Positions 17,552 to 26,405 of a DNA stretch of 64,000 bases are shown here, piece after piece. The stretch's first letter is position 1; every line of letters starts with the position of its first letter. Source of the DNA: Pelagovum sp. HNIBRBA483 (GTDB taxonomy: Bacteria > Pseudomonadota > Alphaproteobacteria > Rhodobacterales > Rhodobacteraceae); NCBI RefSeq assembly GCF_040931995.1, contig NZ_CP162412.1:496001-560000 (forward strand), in the 5' to 3' direction. Below the pieces are notes generated by a model. That model did no database searches, was not told where the DNA came from, and was given only the letters and a program-made list of their open reading frames with translations. A program made the position numbers and the translations under genes.

Positions 17552-19771
17552 ATGGGAACGACTGAAAACGGACCAAGATCGGCGGAGTTGTTTAATAAGG
17601 AACGCCGTCTGCGATCCATCAAGATAACAGGATTTGTTATCTTTGGCATGATCACATTGTGGTTAGGGCTTAGCCTTTTCTTGGGGCTCGAAAAGATGTT
17701 GGTTTCGACAACGCCAACATTTTTGGGCACGTTCATTCTATTTCTTTGTATTCGTATGGACCGCGACGGTATCGGGCGCTTTTTATGGGTGATCGGGTGC
17801 CTTGCGGGAATTTTCATGGGGGCGCTTTTTACCGATCCGGCAAGTAGGCTCGACGTGCTATTTCTTGTCGCGGCCGGAGCGCCTTTTGTGCTTTTTTCGC
17901 TGCGGTCCGAAAAAGGTTATATTTTTGCGACGACTTTGGCAGCGCTTGGGCTTTGGGCGACCTACTGGATGATCGATGTAGAGGCGCTGGGACTGATTGA
18001 TCCGCAGGCGGTCGTTTACAAAAAGGAGATTGGCGTTGCGGCCTCTCTGACCGCCTTCGCGGTGATCATGATCGAGATCTTCTATTTCGCCCAGTTGAAC
18101 CGGCGGTTTAGCGATGTCCTTGTTGCGAATAACGAGGAGTTGAAGCAGGCGACGCGGACCAAATCAGATTTCTTCGCGGCGATGAGTCATGAGATCAGAA
18201 CGCCGATGAATGGCGTGGTTGGCATGCTGGAAATGCTGGAAACGGGCGAGCTGGTGCCAGAGCAGCGCCGCATGTTGCGCACCGCTCGGGAGAGCGCTTT
18301 TTCGCTCCTGCGGATTATTGATGACGTTCTGGACATCAGCAAGATCGAGGCAGGTAAGTTGTCCCTGACACCTGTACCGACGAAGATGCTCTCGCTTTTT
18401 GAAAGTGCGGTTGAGGCGGTGAAGATTGTCGCGGACCAGAAGAACGTTGTGGTGCAGTTGGATGTATCGCCGGATATCCCCGACATCATGAGCTGTGATC
18501 CGGGGCGTTTGCGGCAAATCATCCTGAACCTGCTCGGTAACGGGATCAAGTTCTCTGCACGAAACGAGCAGACAGAATATGCCTTGGTACAATTGGTCGT
18601 GCATCGCTGGGACGCCGATACCCTGAAAATCAGCGTGATCGATAACGGAATCGGCATGGATGAAGAAACGCTCGCCAAGGTGTTCGCGCCGTTCGAGCAG
18701 GGGAAAGCGAGCGCGTCGCAGCTGCGTGAGGGCACGGGGCTTGGGCTGACGATCGTCAAGCAACTCGTTGACAAGATGGGCGGTTCCGTGGCCGCAAGTG
18801 GCCGGTCGGGGCAGGGCTCGCAAATTGACGTTTTTTTGCCGATGGTGGATGGGCAAGGAACGCTGGTTCGTGACGACTTGGATGGCGTGAACGTGATTGG
18901 ACTGGCGGCAGGTCATCCGATGCGGGAAGCATGGCGGCGGGCGATGGAAGCTGTTGGCGCTAAGGTCGCATGGGCGGAATCCGAGAGTGAATTGAGCCGC
19001 CTTGTTCACATGGCGAAGCCAGATACGCTGGTGATGATTGCGGCGCTGGACAAGGAGTTCCAGTATGATGAAAATGTGGTTGCGCGGTTCCATCATGCGT
19101 TTCCGACCCAGCGCTATCTGACTGTGACCAATGACCGCCGGAAAAAATACGGATTGGTCGCTCCTACGCATTATGTCGTTGAATGCGCGCCGTTGTTGCC
19201 GTCGGAGCTGATCGAGGGACTGCGGGTTCTTTCGGGGCGCCAAACGCTGGATATATCGGTTTTCGGCGTCGCTGAAGAAGCGATTGCGCTTCAGGCACCG
19301 GCACATTCGGAAGGCGGGCAAAGCAACCGGCTATTGGTTGCTGAAGACAATTTGGTCAATCAGTCGGTGTTGAAACTACAACTCGAGAAGTTGGGCTATG
19401 AGCCGGTGATCGTTGATGACGGCGTTGCCGCGCTGGATCTGTGGCAGAAGGAAGATTTCCCGATCGTGGTGACTGATTGCCATATGCCGAACCTTGACGG
19501 GTTCGAGCTGACGAAAGAGATCAGAAACGCCGAGAAAACAGCCGATTATAAAGATCGTCCGCGAACGATCATCGTTGCCATCACCGCAAATGCGATGGCG
19601 GGCGAGGCCGAAAAGTGCCTGGAGGCGGGCATGGATGACTTCCTCGCGAAGCCGGTCCGGATGAATGATCTCGGCCGTATTTTGCGGCGCTGGAACGAGC
19701 ACTTGGAAAGCCTTGCCAGCCTCCCAAGTGAACGCAAAAAAGCAGATGAAGTTCTGAAAGATCAGGACTGA
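17552..19771 (+). CDS. Hybrid sensor histidine kinase with six TM helices, a pseudo-receiver and a receiver
   Basis: Encodes 739 residues. About six TM helices fill residues 25-195 with no large periplasmic loop. A HisKA domain follows with His213 (FFAAMSHEIRTPMNG), then HATPase_c with N (LLGNGIKFSA), G1 (DNGIGMD) and G2 (GTGLGLTIVKQL) boxes. Residues about 447-565 look like a receiver fold that has lost its phospho-Asp, and a full C-terminal receiver follows at about 591-710 with Asp642 (VTDCHMPNLDGFEL) and a KP motif. No separate response regulator or HPt gene is adjacent. The 3' end overlaps the convergent NYN gene by 10 bp. The stimulus is unknown. Confidence 0.92.
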   Translation: MGTTENGPRSAELFNKERRLRSIKITGFVIFGMITLWLGLSLFLGLEKMLVSTTPTFLGTFILFLCIRMDRDGIGRFLWVIGCLAGIFMGALFTDPASRLDVLFLVAAGAPFVLFSLRSEKGYIFATTLAALGLWATYWMIDVEALGLIDPQAVVYKKEIGVAASLTAFAVIMIEIFYFAQLNRRFSDVLVANNEELKQATRTKSDFFAAMSHEIRTPMNGVVGMLEMLETGELVPEQRRMLRTARESAFSLLRIIDDVLDISKIEAGKLSLTPVPTKMLSLFESAVEAVKIVADQKNVVVQLDVSPDIPDIMSCDPGRLRQIILNLLGNGIKFSARNEQTEYALVQLVVHRWDADTLKISVIDNGIGMDEETLAKVFAPFEQGKASASQLREGTGLGLTIVKQLVDKMGGSVAASGRSGQGSQIDVFLPMVDGQGTLVRDDLDGVNVIGLAAGHPMREAWRRAMEAVGAKVAWAESESELSRLVHMAKPDTLVMIAALDKEFQYDENVVARFHHAFPTQRYLTVTNDRRKKYGLVAPTHYVVECAPLLPSELIEGLRVLSGRQTLDISVFGVAEEAIALQAPAHSEGGQSNRLLVAEDNLVNQSVLKLQLEKLGYEPVIVDDGVAALDLWQKEDFPIVVTDCHMPNLDGFELTKEIRNAEKTADYKDRPRTIIVAITANAMAGEAEKCLEAGMDDFLAKPVRMNDLGRILRRWNEHLESLASLPSERKKADEVLKDQD

Positions 19772-20319
19772 TCTTGTGTTTCCATAGGCTCGCGAGCGGG
19801 GCGACCGACAACATCGCGCAATTCCTCAAGCTCGATAAAGTTGTCGGCTTGGCGGCGCAGATCATCGGAGATCATTGGGGGTTGGCTGCGGATCGTGGAA
19901 ACAACTGAAACCCGTACGCCCTTACGCTGAAGAGCCTCGACAAGGCGCCGGTAGTCGCCATCACCAGAGAACAAGACGATGTGATCGACGTGATCAGCGG
20001 TTTCCATCGCATCGACCGTAAGTTCGATATCCATGTTACCTTTGACGCGGCGGCGTCCTTGGCTGTCGGTGAACTCTTTGGCGGGTTTGGTAACCATGTT
20101 GTAGCCGTTATAGTTCAACCAATCGACGAGCGGACGGATCGGTGAATAGTCGTCATTCTCCAGCAGCGCGGTGTAATAGAATGCGCGTAGCATCTTGCCA
20201 CGGCGCATGAATTCCTGACGCAGAAGTTTGTAATCAATATCGAAGCCGAGTGCTTTGGCTGCTGCGTATAAATTCGATCCGTCAATAAAGAGCGCAAGGC
20301 GCTCATCTCTATAAAACAT
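19762..20319 (-). CDS. NYN domain protein (LabA/DUF88 family), putative RNase
   Basis: A PIN-like NYN domain protein of 185 residues. Metal-binding acids sit in ALFIDGSNLY (Asp13), KGNMDIELTVDAM and FSGDGDYRRLVEAL, followed by GVRVSVVST. NYN proteins are generally ribonucleases or RNA-processing factors; LabA homologues also affect gene expression in cyanobacteria. The target here is unknown. It is divergent from folK and convergent with the hybrid kinase, overlapping it by 10 bp. Confidence 0.9.
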   Translation of the reverse strand: MFYRDERLALFIDGSNLYAAAKALGFDIDYKLLRQEFMRRGKMLRAFYYTALLENDDYSPIRPLVDWLNYNGYNMVTKPAKEFTDSQGRRRVKGNMDIELTVDAMETADHVDHIVLFSGDGDYRRLVEALQRKGVRVSVVSTIRSQPPMISDDLRRQADNFIELEELRDVVGRPAREPMETQDQS

Positions 20320-20406
20320 TAATCAATTCCCTTTACTTGCTCCCGCCTGCATGATCCGTGAGTAGTGAAACGGCAGGAACCTGTTAGATTCAAATTCGGC
20401 GGCAAC

Positions 20407-21003
20407 ATGAACAAACACCAAAACCACCGCACTCTTTATATAGCGTTGGGGAGTAATTCTGCAGACTTCCCATCTGTCTCTGCAGATATTCTCCACCGCG
20501 CTAACTTGCAGATTTCGAAAGATATAGGCAACATATCCAAAAGTAGCAATGTGTTCAAAACACCGTGTTTTCCGGCCGGAGCGGGGCCAGATTTTGCCAA
20601 TGCCGTGATTGCTGTTTCCACTGATATGGACCTGCATTCCATTTTGGCAAATTTGCACAGAATCGAAGCGGATTTTGGCAGGGAGCGAACGCAGCGATGG
20701 GGGCAGCGGACGCTTGATCTCGATATTCTCGCAGATGGGGACGTAATCGCGCCAGATCTGCACACCTACCAGAGTTGGAAAGACCTGCCGCTTGATCAGC
20801 AGGCGAAGCTGGCACCCTCAGAGCTGATTCTGCCGCATCCGCGGATTCAAGATCGTGCGTTTGTGCTCGTTCCATGGCGGGAGATAGCGCCGGAGTGGCG
20901 TCATCCGGTTTTGGGGCGAACTGTTTCGGAGTTATGTGCGGCCTTGCCGGAGAAAGATCGTGCAGAAGTCGTCCCAATTGGCGGGGAAACTGCGGAAAAA
21001 TAA
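20407..21003 (+). CDS. folK: 2-amino-4-hydroxy-6-hydroxymethyldihydropteridine diphosphokinase
   Basis: Encodes 198 residues from the ATG at 20407. HPPK signatures are YIALGSNSADF at the start, SSNVFKTPCF, FANAVIAV, and RWGQRTLDLDILADGD with the Mg-binding Asp pair, then LPHPRIQDRAFVLVP. The enzyme pyrophosphorylates the pterin in folate synthesis. An insertion between DGDVIAPD and LILPHPR (about 25 residues) makes it longer than the E. coli 159-residue form. The start is preceded only by a weak ribosome site, and an in-frame ATG at 20365 is possible. Confidence 0.95.
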   Translation: MNKHQNHRTLYIALGSNSADFPSVSADILHRANLQISKDIGNISKSSNVFKTPCFPAGAGPDFANAVIAVSTDMDLHSILANLHRIEADFGRERTQRWGQRTLDLDILADGDVIAPDLHTYQSWKDLPLDQQAKLAPSELILPHPRIQDRAFVLVPWREIAPEWRHPVLGRTVSELCAALPEKDRAEVVPIGGETAEK

Positions 21004-21013
21004 GCGAATCTGC

Positions 21014-21042
21014 TTGTCAATAGACTCTGCATTGCGTAAGAG
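21014..21042 (+). promoter_or_regulatory. Candidate sigma-70 promoter of rpoZ-rel
   Basis: TTGTCA at 21014-21019 and TAAGAG at 21037-21042 with a 17-bp spacer, placed 40 bp before the rpoZ start. The -35 is good and the -10 weak, so this is a visual match only. Confidence 0.35.
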
Positions 21043-21083
21043 CGGGGCTTCCTAGGAACGCCTGCAACGATTGGAGTGCGCAG

Positions 21084-21437
21084 ATGGCCCGCGTGACCGT
21101 AGAAGATTGTGTCGACAAAGTCCCGAACCGTTTTGAGCTGGTGATGCTTGCAGCGCACCGTGCGCGGGAGATTGCGTCTGGATCGCCGGTAACGGTTGAT
21201 CGCGACAACGACAAGAATCCGGTCGTTTCCTTGCGCGAGATCGCTGACGAAACCCAGCAAGCTGGTGACCTGCGTGAGCGCATGATCGAGAGCTATCAGT
21301 CACAGATCGAGGTAGACGAGCCAGAAGAAGACGCAATGGCGCTTCTGATGGGTCAGGAATCCGACAAGCCGGAAGAAGACTCCATGGACGAGGAGAAGCT
21401 GCTGCGTGCTTTGATGGAAGCCCAAGGTCAGCGCTGA
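21084..21437 (+). CDS. rpoZ: RNA polymerase omega subunit
   Basis: A 117-residue omega subunit with the conserved N-terminus [20 protein letters not shown] and helix [12 protein letters not shown]. The C-terminal third is acidic and alphaproteobacterial in style. Omega helps fold and assemble beta' (rpoC, at the other end of this window) and takes part in ppGpp binding. It lies 25 bp before the (p)ppGpp synthetase gene, the usual rpoZ-spoT order. Confidence 0.97.
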   Translation: MARVTVEDCVDKVPNRFELVMLAAHRAREIASGSPVTVDRDNDKNPVVSLREIADETQQAGDLRERMIESYQSQIEVDEPEEDAMALLMGQESDKPEEDSMDEEKLLRALMEAQGQR

Positions 21438-21462
21438 TCGCGATTGGGAGACGCGAGATCAG

Positions 21463-23610
21463 ATGACGACTGTCGATGACCTGATCGGACTGGTTCGCGC
21501 TTACAACCCCCGTACAAATGAAAAACTGATCCGCGATGCATTCTCCTTTGGTGAGGAAATGCATCAGGGTCAGTTTCGTCATTCTGGCGAGCCTTATTTT
21601 ACCCATCCGGTAGCGGTTGCGGCCATTCTGGCCGAACAGCAGATGGACGATGCGACGATTATCACCGCGTTGCTGCATGACACGATCGAGGATACCAAAG
21701 CCTCGTTTTCCGTGGTTGAGAAACGCTTTGGCCGCGATATTGCGGACCTTGTGGATGGCGTCACAAAGCTGACCAATCTTCAGCTTTCATCGACTCAGAC
21801 CAAACAGGCTGAGAATTTCCGCAAACTATTCATCGCGATGAGCCGTGATTTGCGAGTGACTCTGGTGAAGCTCGCTGACCGTTTGCACAACATGCGCACG
21901 ATCAAGGCCATGCGACCTGACAAGCAGGGACAGAAGGCGCGGGAGACAATGGATATCTACGCTCCCTTGGCGGGACGCATGGGTATGCAGTGGATGCGCG
22001 AAGAGCTTGAGGATCTTGCATTTCGGGTTCTGAACCCAGAAGCGCGAAACTCGATTATCCGGCGCTTTATTACGTTGCAGCGCGAAACGGGCGATGTCGT
22101 TGAAAAAATCACCGCAGATATGCGGATCGAGCTTGAGAAGAATGATATTCGCGCCGAAGTCACTGGTCGGGCGAAAAAACCCTATTCGATCTGGCGCAAA
22201 ATGCAGGAGAAGGATCAGGGGTTCTCGCGGTTGTCGGATATCTACGGATTCCGGATTATAACCGCGACAGAAGCGGACTGTTATCGTGTGCTGGGTGCGA
22301 TCCACCAGCGTTGGCGCGCGGTTCCGGGGCGGTTCAAGGATTACATCAGCCAGCCGAAATCGAACGGGTACCGTTCGCTGCATACCACCGTTTCGGGACG
22401 TGACGGAAAAAGGGTGGAAGTGCAAATTCGAACCCGCGAGATGCACGAAGTTGCGGAGACAGGTGTTGCGGCGCACTGGTCTTACAAGAACGGTGAGCGG
22501 GTGGAAAACCGCTTTGCCGTTGATCCTGTGCGGTGGGTGACAGCGCTTTCAGAGCGACTTGACGAGAGCCATGACCATGACGAGTTCCTCGAAGCGGTCA
22601 AGCTCGAGATGTATCAGGATCAGGTGTTCTGTTTCACGCCGAAGGGCGATGTGATTAAGCTGCCGCGTGGTGCGACACCGATTGACTTTGCCTATGCCAT
22701 TCACACGCGGATTGGCGCGGCTTGTGTCGGGGCAAAGGTGGACGGGCTACGGGTGCCGCTCTGGACGCGCCTGAAGAATGGGCAATCGGTTGATATCATC
22801 ACGGCTGAAGGCCAGACACCGCAGGCTACATGGATTGATATTGCGGTGACCGGGCGTGCGAAAAGCGCCATCCGCCGTTCATTGCGTGAAGAAGACCGCG
22901 AACGGTTTATCAAGCTGGGCCGTGAGCTTGCGCGTGTGGCATTTGAAAACGTTGGCAAGAAGGCAACGACAAAAGCGCTTCGGACGGCCGCCAAGACACT
23001 TGGGATTGAAGGCGAAGAGGACGAGTTGCTCGCGCGTTTGGGAAGTGCTGAGACGACTTCGCGCGAAGTGGTTTTGGCAATTTACCCTGAGCTGGCGGAG
23101 CGCAAGGGCGAGGAGATCGAGGAAGCCCGAGCCGTGATCGGTCTGGACATTGATCAGGTGCATCGGCGCGCGCCGTGTTGCCAGCCCGTACCAGGCGAGC
23201 GGATCGTCGGCATTACTTTCCGTGGGCAAGGGGTCGTGGTGCACGCGATCGATTGCGCGGCGCTCGCGGACTATGAAGACCAGCCTGAACGATGGGTGGA
23301 CCTACACTGGCAGGAAGGCACGCACAAATCGGTGAATACCGTGACTTTTGACATGACCATTTCAAATGATGCAGGCGTTTTGGGACGTATTTGCACATTG
23401 ATCGGTGAGCAGAAGGCTAATATCTCGGATTTGACATTTGTTGATCGAAAGCCAGATTTCTACCGCCTTTTCCTTGATGTCGATCTGCGCGACGTGGAGC
23501 ATCTGCACCGCGTGACGACGGCGCTGGAAGCAGAGACAAACGTCTCGTCGATCATTAGGCATCGCGATCCGCAGCGTGCGGCAAGTGTCGGGGAAGTATC
23601 CAAGGCCTGA
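21463..23610 (+). CDS. rel: Bifunctional (p)ppGpp synthetase/hydrolase
   Basis: A 715-residue RelA/SpoT homologue with all domains: HD hydrolase (TGEPYFTHPVAV-like HSGEPYFTHP, then LLHDTIEDT), synthetase (SDIYGFRIIT, FKDYISQPKSNGYRSLHT), TGS (FCFTPKGDVIKLPRGATPIDFAY), and a C-terminal ACT domain (FDMTISNDAGVLGRICTLIGE). The intact HD motif argues for both synthesis and hydrolysis, as expected for the single Rel enzyme of alphaproteobacteria. It controls the stringent response and is coupled here to rpoZ, a ppGpp target subunit. Confidence 0.96.
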   Translation: MTTVDDLIGLVRAYNPRTNEKLIRDAFSFGEEMHQGQFRHSGEPYFTHPVAVAAILAEQQMDDATIITALLHDTIEDTKASFSVVEKRFGRDIADLVDGVTKLTNLQLSSTQTKQAENFRKLFIAMSRDLRVTLVKLADRLHNMRTIKAMRPDKQGQKARETMDIYAPLAGRMGMQWMREELEDLAFRVLNPEARNSIIRRFITLQRETGDVVEKITADMRIELEKNDIRAEVTGRAKKPYSIWRKMQEKDQGFSRLSDIYGFRIITATEADCYRVLGAIHQRWRAVPGRFKDYISQPKSNGYRSLHTTVSGRDGKRVEVQIRTREMHEVAETGVAAHWSYKNGERVENRFAVDPVRWVTALSERLDESHDHDEFLEAVKLEMYQDQVFCFTPKGDVIKLPRGATPIDFAYAIHTRIGAACVGAKVDGLRVPLWTRLKNGQSVDIITAEGQTPQATWIDIAVTGRAKSAIRRSLREEDRERFIKLGRELARVAFENVGKKATTKALRTAAKTLGIEGEEDELLARLGSAETTSREVVLAIYPELAERKGEEIEEARAVIGLDIDQVHRRAPCCQPVPGERIVGITFRGQGVVVHAIDCAALADYEDQPERWVDLHWQEGTHKSVNTVTFDMTISNDAGVLGRICTLIGEQKANISDLTFVDRKPDFYRLFLDVDLRDVEHLHRVTTALEAETNVSSIIRHRDPQRAASVGEVSKA

Positions 23611-23626
23611 TAAAAAGGGGCGCAGT

Positions 23627-24286
23627 TTGGTTTTCAAGCGACGGGATCGACGCCCAATTTGGCAGGTGGTTACCCATGTCATCTATCCGCGAGGCGGATG
23701 GATGCGCGCGTTTGAGTACGTCAAGCACCGGTTACGGCGGCTTCCCGATACACCGGAGAAGATCTCGAGAGGTGTTGCGGCCGGCGTCTTTATTGCGTTC
23801 ACGCCGCTCTTTGGCCTGCATTTCGTGCTTGCAGCGCTGATTGCCAAAATCATCCGTGGGAATATCATCGCAGCCATTCTGGGGACGTTTTTTGGCAATC
23901 CGCTCACTTATGTGCCGATAGCGGCGGTGTCCTTCGAGATGGGGCATTTGATCCTCGGGCGGCGGTTGCCGGAGGATGGCATCGAGTTGACCCTTGGCGA
24001 AACATTTGCGGGCGCGGGGCGTGATCTTTGGAGCAATTTCCTAGCGCTTTTCGGGCCGGAGCGGATGGATTGGCACCGGCTGGATATCTTTTATCGCGAC
24101 ATCTTTTTACCGTTTCTCGTTGGCGGGATTCTGCCCGGAATCGTGACGGGTATCGTGATGTATTATATCTCGGTTCCGGTGATCCGCGCCTATCAGAACC
24201 GCCGACGGAAGAAACTACGCGCTAAGCTTGCGCAATTAGGCAATAATCCTCATGACATGCATGATCAGGAACCCGATCCGCACTAG
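23627..24286 (+). CDS. DUF2062 family membrane protein
   Basis: Encodes 219 residues from a TTG at 23627, chosen because AAAAAGGGG ends six bases before it and the product then starts MVFKRRDRRP; the ATG at 23576 lies inside rel. The N-terminus is basic, and a DUF2062 core follows (GVAAGVFIAFTPLFGLHFVLAALIAKIIR, then FGNPLTYVPIA) with about three TM helices. DUF2062 proteins are of unknown function; several alphaproteobacteria carry one in this rel-pdxJ-acpS neighbourhood. It starts 16 bp after rel and is probably co-transcribed. Confidence 0.88.
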   Translation: MVFKRRDRRPIWQVVTHVIYPRGGWMRAFEYVKHRLRRLPDTPEKISRGVAAGVFIAFTPLFGLHFVLAALIAKIIRGNIIAAILGTFFGNPLTYVPIAAVSFEMGHLILGRRLPEDGIELTLGETFAGAGRDLWSNFLALFGPERMDWHRLDIFYRDIFLPFLVGGILPGIVTGIVMYYISVPVIRAYQNRRRKKLRAKLAQLGNNPHDMHDQEPDPH

Positions 24287-24316
24287 GTTGATCCGTGGTT
24301 CATAATGGAGTTTCGA

Positions 24317-25060
24317 ATGAGCAAGCAGCGACTGGGTGTGAATATTGATCATGTTGCCACGGTGCGGAATGCGCGCGGTGGTGCGGTACCCGACCCGCTG
24401 AGGGCGGCGCAGCTTGCGGAAGAGGCTGGCGCCGACGGGATTACTGCGCATTTGCGCGAGGATCGCCGCCATATTACGGATGCGGATATCGACCGCTTGG
24501 TCGCTGGCTTGCGGGTGCCGCTGAACTTCGAGATGGCAGCCACGGACGAAATGCAGGCGATTGCATTGCGGCATAAACCGCATGCAGTTTGCATCGTGCC
24601 GGAAAAACGGGAAGAGCGCACCACGGAAGGCGGGCTTGACGTGCTGCGCGAGGAAAGCAGATTGGCGCGGTTTATCGAACCGCTGCGCGACGCTGGAAGC
24701 CGCGTTTCGATCTTTATCGGGGCGCAGGAGGCCCAGATTGCGGCGGCGGCGCGTATCGGGGCGGCGGTCGTCGAACTGCACACGGGTGCCTATTGCGACG
24801 CGCATGCCGAGGGGCGGACCGATGCGTGCGACGCTGAGTTGAAAGCGATCACCGAAATGGCTGCATACGCGCATTCGCTCGGGCTGGAAGTTCATGCGGG
24901 GCACGGGCTTTCTTACGAGACGGTACCGCCGATTGCGGCGCTTCCCGAAGTATTGGAGCTGAATATCGGGCATTTCCTGATTGGCGAGTCGATCTTTCGC
25001 GGGCTTGGACCGGCGATTGCGGAAATGCGCCGTTTGATGGACGCGGCGCGGGGCGCGTAA
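24317..25060 (+). CDS. pdxJ: Pyridoxine 5'-phosphate synthase
   Basis: Encodes 247 residues from the ATG at 24317 ([19 protein letters not shown]), with GGAG five bases upstream; another ATG sits 12 bases earlier. PdxJ signatures are [46 protein letters not shown] and HAGHGLSY. The enzyme condenses 1-deoxyxylulose 5-phosphate with 3-amino-1-hydroxyacetone phosphate in vitamin B6 synthesis. It is followed five bases later by acpS, the classical pdxJ-acpS pairing. Confidence 0.97.
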   Translation: MSKQRLGVNIDHVATVRNARGGAVPDPLRAAQLAEEAGADGITAHLREDRRHITDADIDRLVAGLRVPLNFEMAATDEMQAIALRHKPHAVCIVPEKREERTTEGGLDVLREESRLARFIEPLRDAGSRVSIFIGAQEAQIAAAARIGAAVVELHTGAYCDAHAEGRTDACDAELKAITEMAAYAHSLGLEVHAGHGLSYETVPPIAALPEVLELNIGHFLIGESIFRGLGPAIAEMRRLMDAARGA

Positions 25061-25065
25061 TCCAC

Positions 25066-25473
25066 ATGATTTTGGGCATTGGCACTGATCTGGCGAATAT
25101 TGAGCGTATCGAAGGAACGCTGGATCGCTTTGGCGACCGGTTTCGCAATCGTGTCTTTACCGAAGTGGAACAGCGCAAGGCCGAGCGCCGCCGCGATGTG
25201 GCGGGAACCTATGCGAAGCGCTGGGCGGCGAAAGAGGCTTGCTCCAAGGCGCTTGGCACCGGTTTGCGCATGGGCATTGCGTGGAAGGATATGGCCGTCA
25301 GTAACTTGCGGACGGGTCAGCCCGTGATGCATGTGACGGGTTGGGCCAAGCAGCGGCTGGATGACATGACGCCTGCGGGACATGAGGCCATTATCCATGT
25401 CACATTGACCGACGATCACCCTTGGGCGCAAGCATTCGTGGTGATTGAAGCACGGCCAATAGTAACGGAATAA
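25066..25473 (+). CDS. acpS: Holo-[acyl-carrier-protein] synthase
   Basis: A 135-residue AcpS with the two family motifs [13 protein letters not shown] (Mg-binding Asp8) and [16 protein letters not shown] (Glu in WAAKEA). It transfers 4'-phosphopantetheine from CoA to apo-ACP, switching on fatty acid synthesis. It lies between pdxJ and lepB, in the pdxJ-acpS-lepB-rnc-era-recO order common in alphaproteobacteria. Confidence 0.97.
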   Translation: MILGIGTDLANIERIEGTLDRFGDRFRNRVFTEVEQRKAERRRDVAGTYAKRWAAKEACSKALGTGLRMGIAWKDMAVSNLRTGQPVMHVTGWAKQRLDDMTPAGHEAIIHVTLTDDHPWAQAFVVIEARPIVTE

Positions 25474-25543
25474 GGGCCGCTTGCTTGACTCGCAGCGGAT
25501 GCGCCCCCATTGAAGCGGCAGGCAGTCGAGAAGGAACCAGAAG

Positions 25544-26392
25544 ATGAGCGAAGAGACCACGGAGAGTGGCGTTTGGGCGAGCATCAAGGAAACGGTCAAA
25601 ACAGTGGTATATGCGCTGTTGATCGCAGGTGTTTTCCGGACTCTGTTTTTCCAGCCTTTTTGGATCCCTTCCGGCTCCATGAAGGATACGTTGTTGATCG
25701 GTGACTTCCTTTTCGTCAACAAGATGGCTTACGGCTATTCCTACGCCTCATGTCCGTCGATCCGGCTCCCCTCGATTGGTATTGATATCGACGCTGAGGA
25801 TTTCTGTGGTTTCCTCAAGGGTGATAACGATCGGATTTTGGGTTCCGAGCCGGAGCGTGGAGATGTCGTCGTATTCCGGCATCCGGTGACGGGGTTGGAC
25901 TTCATCAAGCGGTTGGTCGGCATGCCCGGTGATCGGATTGCGATGATCGATGGTGTTCTACATATAAATGACCAAGCGGTCGGATTGGTGCCGGATGGAG
26001 CATTTGGCGAACTTTCCGAACGGCAGGGGCCGCAGGGGCAGTTCCCCATTTGCATGGGTGGGCTCCGAGCACCCGAGGGTGAAATTTGTTATAAAGAAAA
26101 GTACATTGAGACTTTGCCGAACGGAGTATCGCATTCCGTTTTGAATTTCATGACCCGAGAGACTGACAATGTCGGCGTGTTTACCGTGCCTGAAGGGCAT
26201 TACTTCTTCATGGGTGATAATCGGGACAACTCGACGGATAGCCGTGTGGCGCAGGAAAACCGGGGCGTCGGTTTCGTGCCGTATGAAGACATTGTCGGGC
26301 GTGCCGATCGGGTGATGTTCTCGTCGGCGGGGAGGTCCATGCTGGCATTCTGGACTTGGCGGAGCGACCGGTTCTTCCACCCGATTGACTAG
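25544..26392 (+). CDS. lepB: Signal peptidase I
   Basis: A 282-residue type I signal peptidase with one N-terminal TM helix (TVVYALLIAGVFRTLFF). The catalytic pair is Ser45 (WIPSGSMKDTL) and Lys122 (LDFIKRLVGMPGDR), and box E GDNRDNSTDSR is intact. It releases exported proteins from the inner membrane at the periplasmic face. The roughly 45-residue loop between boxes B and C (PSIRLPSIGIDIDAEDFCGF) and a second insertion with cysteines are typical of alphaproteobacterial LepB. It is directly followed by a second signal peptidase gene. Confidence 0.96.
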   Translation: MSEETTESGVWASIKETVKTVVYALLIAGVFRTLFFQPFWIPSGSMKDTLLIGDFLFVNKMAYGYSYASCPSIRLPSIGIDIDAEDFCGFLKGDNDRILGSEPERGDVVVFRHPVTGLDFIKRLVGMPGDRIAMIDGVLHINDQAVGLVPDGAFGELSERQGPQGQFPICMGGLRAPEGEICYKEKYIETLPNGVSHSVLNFMTRETDNVGVFTVPEGHYFFMGDNRDNSTDSRVAQENRGVGFVPYEDIVGRADRVMFSSAGRSMLAFWTWRSDRFFHPID

Positions 26393-26405
26393 GGTAGAGG
26401 CAGAC

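Noticed and set aside
18164-19321. A 385-codon minus-strand frame inside the hybrid kinase gene
   Set aside because: The plus-strand frame carries clear HisKA, HATPase and receiver motifs; the antisense product has none.
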